A stretch of DNA of 28,123 nucleotides, from the NCBI GenBank assembly GCA_036380925.1, contig DASVDW010000161.1:1-28123 (forward strand), in the 5' to 3' direction. Position 1 is the stretch's first letter; every line of letters starts with the position of its first letter. The notes beneath the pieces are model-generated. The model had not been told where the DNA came from and searched no databases. It worked only from the letters and a program-made list of their open reading frames with translations. This document shows, piece after piece, positions 1 through 6,986 of this stretch. The translations under genes and the position numbers were made by a program. The stretch is from JAICLV01 sp036380925. Its GTDB lineage: Bacteria; Actinomycetota; Actinomycetes; Acidothermales; Acidothermaceae.

Positions 1-601
1 AGGCCACGCATGCGCGCCAGCGGCGGTCCACCAGGGCGCAAAGGGAGCAGGCGAGGAGGGGCACAGCGAGGCAGATTTCGTGGAAGTCGACGTTCACCGC
101 CTGTTGGAGACCCCAGGCGATGCCGTACGCGGCGCCAATCGCGATGCCGCGTGCCGCGCTGGTGTGGCGCATGGCGAGTTTTGTGATCGGCACGACTGAG
201 ATTGCAAACAAGGCCGCCTGGCCGACTTCGAGGGTGAGCGCCGAGGGAAACACGCGATACACGGGCGCGAGCGCCGCGAGCAGCGGGCTGAAGTGGTCGC
301 CGAGGATGAGAAAGTTCACGCCCTTGATGTGCACAACCGGCGCGTGGAGGGTCGCGTACTGTCGGACGGCCTCGTCGAAGATGCCGAGGTCATAGCTGTG
401 TGCGGCGAAGCGGTTGTAGTTGGTGATCGTCAGTGTCGCGTAGGTGCCGAAAATCAGCGCGGCGAGCAGCCACGGCACCCCGCGCCGGAGTACTGGCCGT
501 GTAGTGTGCGACGCTCCGCTGATTTGGTCGCGGTCGTCAGGCTCGCGCGTGCGACGCGAGGTTGCGACCAGTGCCGGTTCCGTTAGCGTTTCGCGGCTCA
601 T
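1..601 (-). CDS. DUF2079 family membrane protein, 5' part only
   Basis: This gene runs off the left edge of the window; 200 N-terminal residues are visible. Reading from the ATG at 601 gives a soluble, charged N-terminus of about 45 residues, a membrane segment (PWLLAALIFGTYATL) and then the hallmarks of the DUF2079 family: SYDLGIFDEAV, GDHFSPLLAALAPVYR and VDFHEI. These proteins are polytopic membrane proteins related to GT-C glycosyltransferases, and their substrate is generally unknown. A purine-rich stretch that reads GAAGGGTGG on the minus strand (603-611) is a reasonable ribosome binding site for this start. The gene is divergent from the secreted protein at 870. The family assignment is from recognised motifs; a role in envelope glycan assembly is inference. 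Confidence 0.82.
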   Translation of the reverse strand, partial: MSRETLTEPALVATSRRTREPDDRDQISGASHTTRPVLRRGVPWLLAALIFGTYATLTITNYNRFAAHSYDLGIFDEAVRQYATLHAPVVHIKGVNFLILGDHFSPLLAALAPVYRVFPSALTLEVGQAALFAISVVPITKLAMRHTSAARGIAIGAAYGIAWGLQQAVNVDFHEICLAVPLLACSLCALVDRRWRACVA

Positions 602-787
602 TTTCCACCCTTCGAGCAGGTAACGCGTCTAAGAACGCGATGAAATAGCTATTAGAGGAATCGCGGGCAGCATCAAATAACCGTCTCTGCGGCACGGATT
701 TCAGGGTGCGTATATTTACCGCGCGGCGTCCGTTGAGACCGGCGAAATCGTTGCGGAAATTCACCTATCTAAATTCCGAGAAGTTTG

Positions 788-816
788 TTGACCTCCGTCC
801 CTGCTTCTGCTCTTAT
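788..816 (+). promoter_or_regulatory. Candidate sigma-70-type promoter for the I36-like secreted protein
   Basis: TTGACC at 788-793 and TCTTAT at 811-816 are separated by 17 bases, a standard vegetative promoter layout. Transcription would begin near 822, at the left edge of the perfect hairpin at 818-851, so the message would begin with that hairpin. The stretch 602-869 is visibly more AT-rich than its surroundings, as expected for a regulatory gap between divergent genes. Confidence 0.45.
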
Positions 817-817
817 T

Positions 818-851
818 CGTTCGTGATCGGGCGTCCGCTCGATCACGAACG
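818..851 (+). promoter_or_regulatory. 12-bp perfect inverted repeat in the leader of the I36-like gene
   Basis: CGTTCGTGATCG (818-829) and CGATCACGAACG (840-851) are exact reverse complements around a 10-base loop. The hairpin ends four bases before the ribosome binding site AAAAGGAGG (856-864). It could be a 5' mRNA-stabilising stem, a regulator binding site, or a translation control element; the sequence alone does not decide. Confidence 0.6.
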
Positions 852-869
852 GGAGAAAAGGAGGTTGTC

Positions 870-1265
870 ATTCGCAAAAAGACGATCGGAGCCGTGGGCG
901 CGACCGTGGCGATGGCTGCGGCGAGCCTTATGGGCCCGTGGCTTGCCGACACCGCGGGCGCGTCGACCCAGGTCAAGGAAGACTGCCTGAGCGGGTACGC
1001 GTGTGGGCGGAAGGACGCCGATTTCGCAAACTACGAGTGGGGCCGTAGCGCCATCGGCGACTACAACCTGGCGGGCACGAGTGCCGACAACAACATCTCG
1101 TCTGTCTTCAACCACTCCGGAAGTCTGTACGCGATCTACTTCGACTACGCGGGCTCGTCTAACCACCTCTGCGTGCCACCCGGCTATCAGAACCAAAACC
1201 TGGCTGGCACCAACATGCAGGACGACATCAGCTACATCCAGATAACTGGTTACACCGCCTGCTAG
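870..1265 (+). CDS. Secreted peptidase inhibitor I36-like protein, probable ATT start
   Basis: A small exported protein of about 131 residues. If translation starts at the ATT at 870 the N-terminus is MRKKTIGAVGATVAMAAASLM, a textbook signal peptide with a basic n-region, followed by a cleavage region near TAGAS. The only conventional start nearby is a GTG at 894, which would remove every lysine and arginine from the signal peptide and sits 29 bases from the excellent ribosome binding site AAAAGGAGG (856-864); the ATT is 5 bases from it. The mature part has four cysteines (DCLSGYACGRKDADF, HLC, TAC) and the pattern CxSGYxC...DxxF...NLAGT...DNNISSV, typical of the beta/gamma-crystallin-like I36 inhibitors of actinomycetes. 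Probable role: extracellular inhibition of metalloproteases. The fold is recognised by motif only; the target is unknown. Confidence 0.72.
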   Translation: MRKKTIGAVGATVAMAAASLMGPWLADTAGASTQVKEDCLSGYACGRKDADFANYEWGRSAIGDYNLAGTSADNNISSVFNHSGSLYAIYFDYAGSSNHLCVPPGYQNQNLAGTNMQDDISYIQITGYTAC

Positions 1266-1273
1266 ACAAGGTG

Positions 1274-1316
1274 GGGCGGGCCGGGAATGCCACTTCTTGT
1301 GTTCTCTGGCCCGCCC
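1274..1316. terminator. Hairpin between convergent genes
   Basis: GGGCGGGCC (1274-1282) pairs perfectly with GGCCCGCCC (1308-1316) across a 25-base loop and is followed by a T-containing stretch on the plus strand. It lies between the ends of the secreted protein gene and the convergent lipoprotein gene, so it probably terminates both. Confidence 0.65.
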
Positions 1317-1375
1317 TGCTTTCTGCGTTTTGAAGGGCGCGGGGTCAGGCGTGTGCGCCGCGAACTGCGCTGGCG

Positions 1376-2233
1376 TCATTTCGATTCCTGGATTCGCGAG
1401 AGCGCAGCTAGTTGCAGACTGCGATATTGAGTAAGCTGTTTCGCGAATGTGGTTGTCACGCGGGATAACGCCCGCCCTGCGGCGGCTGCATTTTCGGCGT
1501 CCCAGTTCGTGCGAGCGCGGCAGGTGGCATCAGCGACAGCGATCGCTTTTGGTGTTCCCGAGGTCGAGACGCCGGAGGTGTTGGCGGCTGCGGCAGCTGC
1601 GGCGATCGCATCGGCTGGCGAGTCGAATGGACGCCCGGCAGCTGTCATGCAGTGGCTCCATCGGGTCGTCGCGGTCGCCAGCTCGGCGTCGGCCGAGGTG
1701 CTGAATTGACGTTGGCCAGTGAGGTTGAAGATGAGCAGATGCAGCGGTGCCCATCGCTTGCGGTCGCCGTAGACCGCTCGTTCTGCCTGCGACTGGCAGC
1801 CCGAGTTCGGCATGAGAACGCTGCTGCCGTTGACGCTGATGGGAATCTTGTCGTGGTCGGCGCCGACGAGAGCGGTCCGATACCGTCGGCTGTCCGTCTC
1901 GGACAACGACGCGATGTACACCTCGGCTGCCGATTTGGGCTTGGGGAGAAGCTGCGGATATCCCTCTCGGACTGCGGTTGCTGTCGTGAGCGGTTCGGTC
2001 AAGGGTTGGCCGTCTTTCGAAGGCGGCGGCGGTGGCACATATTTGATGTGCTCACGTGCCATGCACTGCTCGATGAGGCTTTGTTCGGCCTGTTGGAGCG
2101 CCGGCTCATCGCGCAGGATCACTTTATAGGTGCCCAGCGGGCTGGTCGCCGTTGACGAGTTGGGCGTGCTCGCCTGCGTTGAACAGCCGTAGAGGAGAGC
2201 AGCCGCCAGGAGCACGAAATGCGGGCGTGCCAA
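1376..2233 (-). CDS. Putative lipoprotein of the sigma/anti-sigma operon
   Basis: A 285-residue protein beginning MARPHFVLLAAALLYGC: a short lipoprotein signal with lipobox LLYG-C17, so the mature protein should be lipid-anchored on the outer face of the membrane. The mature part starts with a Ser/Thr/Pro-rich linker, contains a proline run (YVPPPPPSKDG) and widely spaced cysteines (C-MAREH, SGC, HCM, TC) that could form disulfides. It also has an alanine-rich helical stretch (DAIAAAAAAANTSG). No enzymatic motif was recognised. It lies 27 bases downstream of the putative anti-sigma gene on the same strand and is probably its co-transcribed output or sensory partner. Similar 'hypothetical lipoproteins' are common in actinomycetes; the function is unknown. 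Confidence 0.75.
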   Translation of the reverse strand: MARPHFVLLAAALLYGCSTQASTPNSSTATSPLGTYKVILRDEPALQQAEQSLIEQCMAREHIKYVPPPPPSKDGQPLTEPLTTATAVREGYPQLLPKPKSAAEVYIASLSETDSRRYRTALVGADHDKIPISVNGSSVLMPNSGCQSQAERAVYGDRKRWAPLHLLIFNLTGQRQFSTSADAELATATTRWSHCMTAAGRPFDSPADAIAAAAAAANTSGVSTSGTPKAIAVADATCRARTNWDAENAAAAGRALSRVTTTFAKQLTQYRSLQLAALSRIQESK

Positions 2234-2260
2234 GGTAAACCCCCTTCGTGTCGGTAGCGT

Positions 2261-3139
2261 CTAGCCGGCGACGGTGGTGTGTTCGGAGCCGAGGAGCAGC
2301 CGCCAAGCTGGCTTGGTTTGCTGGTCGGTTATCCCGACAATCCGCGTCTCGTCCGTCGAGACCGCCAGCCACCATTGCGACGACATCACAAGCGGCGTCA
2401 GGGGAATCAACGTGACCCGCTCGCCGTCGGGAGCCGTCGCCGAGGTCACCGGGCCTTGCGCGACGGTCTTCGCGAGGTCGATGACGTCTTGTTGTTGTTG
2501 CGCGCTCAGGGCGCGGGCGAACAGCAGACCGACCAATCGTTGGCTGATGTGGCCTTTGTCGTTGCCGCCGGCCGCGAGGTAGGCACGTAGCGCCGTGCCT
2601 GTGGGGACCGCACCGGGATACTCCACCGGCTCGACGTCGGTGCCGCTCGTGGGCACGGCTGTCGCGGACGCAGCCGCCGAAGCCGGTGAGGTTGTTTTCG
2701 TCGTCCCGGTTGACGATGCGGTCGGCGGGGCGATCGTCACGTCTCGTGTGACCCGCCCAGTCGAGTTCTTCTCGACCAGGCGGCCGTGCCCGTCGGAGCT
2801 GATCCAACGGTCGACGGTGTCCACCAAACGGCCATCAGACCAGTCCTGCCACCTCACGTGGTCGAAACCCGGGATGGCAGAAGCGGGTACCGACACCGAT
2901 GTGCCGACCTTCGGGTTAGGGCCGGGGTGGTAGTAGGCGTTCGTCGCCCACACCCCTCCGGCGGCCAGCACCGCTACGGCCGCGGCGGCGGCGACACCGG
3001 TCCCGCGCCGACGAAGCTTTGATCGCGGAGTGCGGCGGAAGTCGATGACGTCTGCGCGCTCTTCGCGGGCGCGGCTTTGGGGCCGCGCCGGGTCGAACGG
3101 GCGAAACACCTCACGAAGAAACTCTTTGTCGTCGCTCAT
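2261..3139 (-). CDS. Membrane-anchored putative anti-sigma factor
   Basis: A 292-residue protein with a charged cytoplasmic N-terminus (residues 1-45, ending RRTPRSKLRRRG), one membrane helix (about 47-66, GVAAAAAVAVLAAGGVWATN) and an extracellular domain of about 220 residues. The latter includes a Ser/Thr/Ala-rich linker in its middle. Its ATG overlaps the stop codon of the upstream sigma gene (ATGA, 3136-3139), so the two are translationally coupled. That arrangement and the one-helix topology are typical of anti-sigma partners in actinomycetes. There is no HxxxCxxC zinc motif in the N-terminus, so it is not a classical ZAS-type anti-sigma factor. The anti-sigma role is inferred from context; the protein could also be a sensor or surface protein. 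Confidence 0.72.
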   Translation of the reverse strand: MSDDKEFLREVFRPFDPARPQSRAREERADVIDFRRTPRSKLRRRGTGVAAAAAVAVLAAGGVWATNAYYHPGPNPKVGTSVSVPASAIPGFDHVRWQDWSDGRLVDTVDRWISSDGHGRLVEKNSTGRVTRDVTIAPPTASSTGTTKTTSPASAAASATAVPTSGTDVEPVEYPGAVPTGTALRAYLAAGGNDKGHISQRLVGLLFARALSAQQQQDVIDLAKTVAQGPVTSATAPDGERVTLIPLTPLVMSSQWWLAVSTDETRIVGITDQQTKPAWRLLLGSEHTTVAG

Positions 3140-3672
3140 CTGGCCTCACCTTCTCGGCGACGGTCCTCGGTGGCGATGACACGAAGGCGGTCCTCGACAC
3201 GCTTACGCAGGCGATGCAGCCGGACATGCGCGGCCGACACGCTGCAGCCCAGCACCGCTGCGGCCCGCGGCACGTCGAGGTCTTCCCACACCACCAGCCG
3301 CAGCAGCTCGGCGTCGAGAGGACGCAGCGCGGCGATGACCTCATCAACCCAAAGCGCGTCGACGACAACCTCCTGGTCATCGACGCGGACCTGCGTCGGC
3401 TCGGCCGCGAGCTCGACCGCCAACCTCCTGGCTTGCGCCCGCCGGCGGCCAACCTTCAGCACCTCGAATCCGGCGATTCGATACAACCAAGGCAACGCGT
3501 CCGCCGGCATGTGATCGATCTTGCGCCACGCGATCGCGAACACGGTGGCCACGACATCGCGGGCCTCTTCCGCGCCGGTGCGGCGGGTCACGTAGCGCAG
3601 CAAATCATGCTGGTACGCCACGAACGCCTCGGACAACCGCTCCGCGTCTGCCGTCGCCGGCCGATCCATCAT
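3136..3672 (-). CDS. ECF RNA polymerase sigma factor (first of three)
   Basis: A group 4 (ECF) sigma factor of about 178 residues. Region 2 is seen in FVAYQHDLLRYVTRRTG...ARDVVATVFAIAWRKID and PWLYRIAGFEVLK. Region 4 is seen in ALRPLDAELLRLVVWEDLDVPRAAAVLGCSVSAAHVRLHRLRKRVE, a helix-turn-helix that would read a -35 element. I chose the ATG at 3672, which gives a normal N-terminus just before region 2; the frame stays open to a GTG at 3759, and a GTG at 3681 is also possible. The stop overlaps the start of the putative anti-sigma gene, and the lipoprotein follows. This three-gene set looks like an envelope-stress or surface-signal module; the signal is unknown. The coding assignment is firm, the exact start is not. 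Confidence 0.88.
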   Translation of the reverse strand: MMDRPATADAERLSEAFVAYQHDLLRYVTRRTGAEEARDVVATVFAIAWRKIDHMPADALPWLYRIAGFEVLKVGRRRAQARRLAVELAAEPTQVRVDDQEVVVDALWVDEVIAALRPLDAELLRLVVWEDLDVPRAAAVLGCSVSAAHVRLHRLRKRVEDRLRVIATEDRRREGEAR

Positions 3673-3926
3673 CGCCGCCACACCCGTCTTCCCCCACCTC
3701 GACGCCGATTTCTTACACCACCGGCGTGCGAAGCCTGTTTGCGGCACCGAGTGCGTCACCCCGACGAGGTCGCTCAGTCTTGTATCGACGCGGCCGCGTG
3801 GGGCAGCCGCTAGCGCCTGTCTACGAATGTCGCGTGCGCCGGGTTCTTGCTGTCAGCTTCTTCGCTCAACGCCGGCAGGTCGGAAGTGGGTGAGTTCGGT
3901 CCCGAGCGCGGCGCGAGCGAACCCAG

Positions 3927-4304
3927 CTACCGCGCACCGCGCGCGTCTTCTGCCGAGAACGCGTGCGGGGGTCGGTCCTCTACTTCCCTCGGCCGCGACC
4001 AAACGCGCACCCTGTAGAGGATCAACCCGCACAGAGCAATCGTCGCGACGCACGCCCCGACGATCAAACAGCGCGCCCCCCAATCAGGCACCTCTGAGTT
4101 CGACAGCGCGAAGAGCGCGCCGAGCTCCGTGAGGCCGGCACTTCCGATCACCGCATACCAAAAGGCGACCGGGCCAGCGCCCTGACGGCCACGGCGCCGC
4201 CGCAGCTCCGCCAGGCGCGCCTGTAGCCCGGCATCGACCACGATCGCGATCAGCAATGCCGGCATGACTTGCGCGATCACAGCCACGACCTCGGGCTTGG
4301 ACAT
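3927..4304 (-). CDS. Small three-helix membrane protein, unknown function
   Basis: A 125-residue protein with three hydrophobic segments at about residues 5-24, 47-67 and 79-98. A basic loop (RLAELRRRRGRQG) lies after the first and a charged tail follows the third. The start is well supported: AGGAGG sits 8 bases upstream of the ATG at 4304 (minus-strand reading GGCAGGAGGTCGAGACG-ATG). No family was recognised. The next gene upstream on the same strand is another tiny membrane protein (4392-4505), 87 bases away, so they may be co-transcribed. The base composition is similar to its neighbours. Confidence 0.62.
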   Translation of the reverse strand: MSKPEVVAVIAQVMPALLIAIVVDAGLQARLAELRRRRGRQGAGPVAFWYAVIGSAGLTELGALFALSNSEVPDWGARCLIVGACVATIALCGLILYRVRVWSRPREVEDRPPHAFSAEDARGAR

Positions 4305-4391
4305 CGTCTCGACCTCCTGCCTTCGTCATCGGGCGGATAGTCGAGATGCTTATGTAAACGCGGCGACGTAGACGCCGCGACGCCGTTCGAG

Positions 4392-4505
4392 TCAGCGGCG
4401 TTCCCCGGCACGCCGGCGGCGCCAATCGGTCAAGAACAGGACCCCGTAGGTCACATACATGACGAGGAATACGGCGAAAAACACACACATGAGCCAAACT
4501 GGCAT
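4392..4505 (-). CDS. 37-residue single-span membrane protein
   Basis: A very short gene starting at the ATG at 4505. A clear ribosome binding site, GGAGG, lies 7 bases upstream (minus-strand reading CGGAGGTGCCCT-ATG). The product begins MPVWLMCVFFAVFLVMYVTY, a single membrane helix, and ends in a strongly basic tail (DWRRRRAGERR) that should face the cytoplasm by the positive-inside rule. The same frame is open further upstream, but that part belongs to a different, damaged gene (see 4510-4831). Small hydrophobic proteins of this shape can be subunits, regulators or toxins; nothing here tells which. Confidence 0.5.
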   Translation of the reverse strand: MPVWLMCVFFAVFLVMYVTYGVLFLTDWRRRRAGERR

Positions 4506-4509
4506 AGGG

Positions 4510-4831
4510 CACCTCCGAAGATCACAGTCCAGGTGCCTCAGGAAACCGCAAGGGTCATTCCAGCACAGAGGATCGGCGTAGCTGCGCCCCGCTAAATGCG
4601 TGCGAGCGGCCGTCAGCCACGCCGCGACCGTCAGCGGTGAGTTCACTGCGCCGCGGAACGCGTCGACGAGATCGCGAGCCCGGCAGCAGCTCGCGCGCCG
4701 TCGAACTGGGCCAGCGGGTACACCGATTGCCCGTCTCGGTTACGCACGCGCAGCTGATGCCGTCCGGGGGTCGGCATGCCCCGACGCGTGTGGGAGGCAA
4801 CGTGATGGACGACTTTGAGGTGCCACCGCAC
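4510..4831 (-). pseudogene. Frameshifted remnant resembling MbcA/ParS/Xre-type antitoxin C-terminus
   Basis: The minus strand carries pieces of one recognisable protein in different frames. From about 4760 to 4700 the frame reads RNRDGQSVYPLAQFDG. The next frame gives ARELLPG (about 4700-4680). A third gives RDLVDAFRGAVNSPLTVAAWL followed by TAARTHLAGRSYADPL (about 4670-4560). Put together this matches the pattern of actinobacterial MbcA/ParS/Xre-type (DUF2384-like) proteins: G-x-x-hYPxxQFDG...LPGL...DPxTVAAWLxxP...LxGR. Two frame changes are needed, at roughly 4695 and 4675, so it is not translatable as one protein. The usual RES-domain toxin partner is not visible next to it. The family call is by eye and moderate; a sequencing error is the main alternative to true decay. 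Confidence 0.42.
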
Positions 4832-5298
4832 AGAGCGTAGAGCCGTTGGCCGGCGAGCGCAGACCTCGGCGATGCTCGCTGGCAGCCGAGCGGCTCACGC
4901 GGGAGTGGGCGGAGCGGGTGTGCATTGGGCGGCTGGCCGCTCGGCGGCCAGCGACGACGACACGGCGCTACCGATCCGGGTCGACGCGAACGCGGAATCG
5001 CGTCGCCGGGTCTTCCCTTGCCGAGCGACGGGCTGGGCCCCTGGGTCGATGTCGATCGCGCACGCTGGACGTGCCGCAGCGGGCAGCCGACCGGTCGCGC
5101 GGTTCCGCAACCGGTCGGGAAGCGCCTGACCTAGGGGTGGCGGTGACGATGACTGGTGGCGGCGTCTACTCGGCTCGTGAACACCTCCGCAATTGTGAGC
5201 GCACGCGCCGATGCGAATGTGTGGAACGACGGCGCGAATTTGTGTGGAAGGCCGAGAGTCCGTTCTCAGAAATCGGGCTCTGACCTTGCCGTTCGCAG
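4832..5298. other. Gene-poor stretch, no supported gene
   Basis: Open frames on both strands here translate to arginine-rich, low-information products typical of out-of-frame reading of GC-rich DNA. None has a convincing ribosome binding site plus normal amino-acid composition. Together with the damaged gene at 4510-4831 this looks like an eroding accessory segment between two sigma-factor modules. Confidence 0.5.
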
Positions 5299-5332
5299 TT
5301 TCGTCACCACCCCGCCACACGATGTGACGAAA
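5299..5332. repeat. 9-bp inverted repeat TTTCGTCAC / GTGACGAAA
   Basis: TTTCGTCAC (5299-5307) and GTGACGAAA (5324-5332) are perfect complements separated by 16 bases. It lies directly beside the GC-rich hairpin at 5334-5362 and may be an operator or part of a compound terminator. Confidence 0.5.
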
Positions 5333-5333
5333 T

Positions 5334-5362
5334 CCGCCCCCCAGCTGATGCCTGAGGGGCGG
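5334..5362. terminator. Probable terminator hairpin downstream of the second sigma operon
   Basis: CCGCCCC (5334-5340) pairs with GGGGCGG (5356-5362), with further pairing of CAG/CTG inside the loop. On the minus strand it is followed by ATTTCGT, and it lies about 95 bases past the stop of the membrane protein ending at 5457, so it plausibly terminates that operon. Confidence 0.5.
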
Positions 5363-5456
5363 GTTCTCGTTGTGTAGGACGGTGTCGCGGCAGTGGGGTG
5401 AGTTCGGCTGCCCCTAGGGACAAGGCGATCTCAACAGGTACCGACGGTACGGCTAG

Positions 5457-6164
5457 TCAGTTCGCCCAAGAAAACCTGAGGTCGAGGGAACCGAGGGTGT
5501 TCCCGGCCGCGTCGCGGGCGGTCGCAGATTCTGCGGCTTCGCCGCTGGGCAGAAGCGCCAGCGCGAAACCGGGCGTGGTGACGGGAGCCGTCTGGGTCGT
5601 TCCGTCGGCGAACCGAATGATCACTTCAGTCGCGGCGGTCGGCGCGTGGAAGAAGACGTAAACACCGTGGTACTGAGTTGACCCACCACCCGCCACTAGT
5701 TTGTCGGGATCTGGCAGCGCGTCGACCTGGACGCAGGATTGCCCGAGGGAACGCCACGGTTCACCGACCGGTTGGATGATCCACTGCTCGCATTGGGCCT
5801 TGCTCGTCGCGCTAACGCCCAGCCAATACTGCATGCGGGTGCCGTCGGCGCCGACAGCGGCGGCAACGAGCTTCGTGTTCGACGCCGGGATGTCCCACAC
5901 CGGGCTCCACTGTTTGGCGACGTCGAACCCGTGCTTGACGATGCTGGGCGCGCCGCCGTTCGCGATGGCGACGGCGCCGCCTGTGGCTGCCGCGACGGCG
6001 ACCGCGGGAATCGCCAGCCAGCGCAGCTTGCGACGGGCCGTGCGCGGGGGAGCGGCTCCTTCGGCCCGCGCGTACAACGTCGCGACCGGCGGCACGTCGA
6101 TGGTGTTGCCATCGGCAAGCGACGACAGTCCTGAGCGCACTTGGCTCTCGAGGTCAGTCAGCAT
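5457..6164 (-). CDS. Membrane-anchored partner of the second sigma factor (putative anti-sigma)
   Basis: A 235-residue protein: a cytoplasmic N-terminus of about 45 residues (MLTDLESQVRSGLSSLADGN...), a basic stop (RRKLRW), one membrane helix (about 50-68, AIPAVAVAAATGGAVAIAN) and an extracellular domain of about 165 residues containing two cysteines (AQCEQW, QSCVQV). Its ATG lies inside the last codons of the upstream sigma gene (11-base overlap), and AAGGAG within that gene's LysGlu codons is its ribosome binding site, so expression is coupled to the sigma factor. The topology and coupling suggest an anti-sigma factor or sensor. There is no zinc-binding anti-sigma motif. The extracellular part was not recognised. 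Confidence 0.7.
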   Translation of the reverse strand: MLTDLESQVRSGLSSLADGNTIDVPPVATLYARAEGAAPPRTARRKLRWLAIPAVAVAAATGGAVAIANGGAPSIVKHGFDVAKQWSPVWDIPASNTKLVAAAVGADGTRMQYWLGVSATSKAQCEQWIIQPVGEPWRSLGQSCVQVDALPDPDKLVAGGGSTQYHGVYVFFHAPTAATEVIIRFADGTTQTAPVTTPGFALALLPSGEAAESATARDAAGNTLGSLDLRFSWAN

Positions 6165-6669
6165 CGAGATACTCCTTCATTGCAGCAAGTCCTCTGGACA
6201 CGAGCGATTTGGCGGTGCCGGGCCGGCAGCCAAGGACGCGCGCCGTGTCGGCCTCGGTCAGGTCTTCGTAATAGCGCAGCACGATCGCGGCGCGTTGCCT
6301 CGAGGTAAGTCGTCGCAGCGCCGCGCGGATCACCAACGCCGTGTCCTGATCTGCTCCGACGCGGTCATCAATCCGCTGTCGCTTCTCAAGTCGGCGGCGC
6401 CGCCCCCATGACCGGCAACGGTTGACGAGGCTCACCCGAAGATAGGCGGCTGGTTCGTCGATCCGCCCCCAGGCCTGCAGGACCTCGACGAACGTGTCCT
6501 GGGCCAGTTCCTCAGCAACGGCGCGTGAATCGACGAGGAGCATCGCCACGCGTACGGCTCGAACGTAGTGAGTCGAGTAGAACGCGGCGAAGGCGGCGCG
6601 ACCATCCTGCGGTACCTCCGCAGACCGTGCGTCCGCCGCCAGCGAGTCCGTCGCCTGTTCGGTGTGCAT
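6154..6669 (-). CDS. SigE-type ECF sigma factor (second of three)
   Basis: An ECF sigma factor of about 171 residues from the ATG at 6669. Region 2 is AAFAAFYSTHYVRAVRVAMLLV followed by VAEELAQDTFVEVLQAWGRID and PAAYLRVSLVNRCRSWGRRRR. Region 4 is LRRLTSRQRAAIVLRYYEDLTEADTARVLGCRPGTAKSLVSRGLAAMKEYL. It closely follows the SigE-like ECF pattern common in actinomycetes. The start is uncertain: the frame is open to 7014, there is a second ATG at 6705, and none has a good ribosome binding site. The part above 6705 reads as non-coding (arginine-rich) and overlaps the operator region of the fic gene. It is coupled to the membrane protein downstream. Its regulon and signal are unknown. Confidence 0.88.
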   Translation of the reverse strand: MHTEQATDSLAADARSAEVPQDGRAAFAAFYSTHYVRAVRVAMLLVDSRAVAEELAQDTFVEVLQAWGRIDEPAAYLRVSLVNRCRSWGRRRRLEKRQRIDDRVGADQDTALVIRAALRRLTSRQRAAIVLRYYEDLTEADTARVLGCRPGTAKSLVSRGLAAMKEYLDAD

Positions 6670-6986
6670 GACAGGTAGGCGCACCAGCGGCCCGGTCGGT
6701 TCCATCGGGCGCCCACGTGTCTGTTGACCGGCTCCGCTCGTCACGGCGGGAGTGGTTCGGCCTGGGACGATCTCTCCATGCGCATCCTCACAAGCGGGCC
6801 CGACCCGTGATGAAAGCCTACGGATGTGAGCGCTCTGAAGCTGGTCGCCAGCGACCACCAGCCGCTCAGTTCGCTGGACGGCGGCGCTAGATGGCATGGA
6901 CGTGCTGCGGCGGGTGGCGGCCCGGACAGCGGGATCGCGCCGTCGGGCTCTTGTGTCAACGACCACGACGTCTGATCCTCGAGCCA

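Noticed and set aside
5156..5377. 73-codon plus-strand frame with fairly normal composition
   Set aside because: It runs through both inverted repeats at 5299-5362, has no good ribosome binding site and no recognisable similarity.
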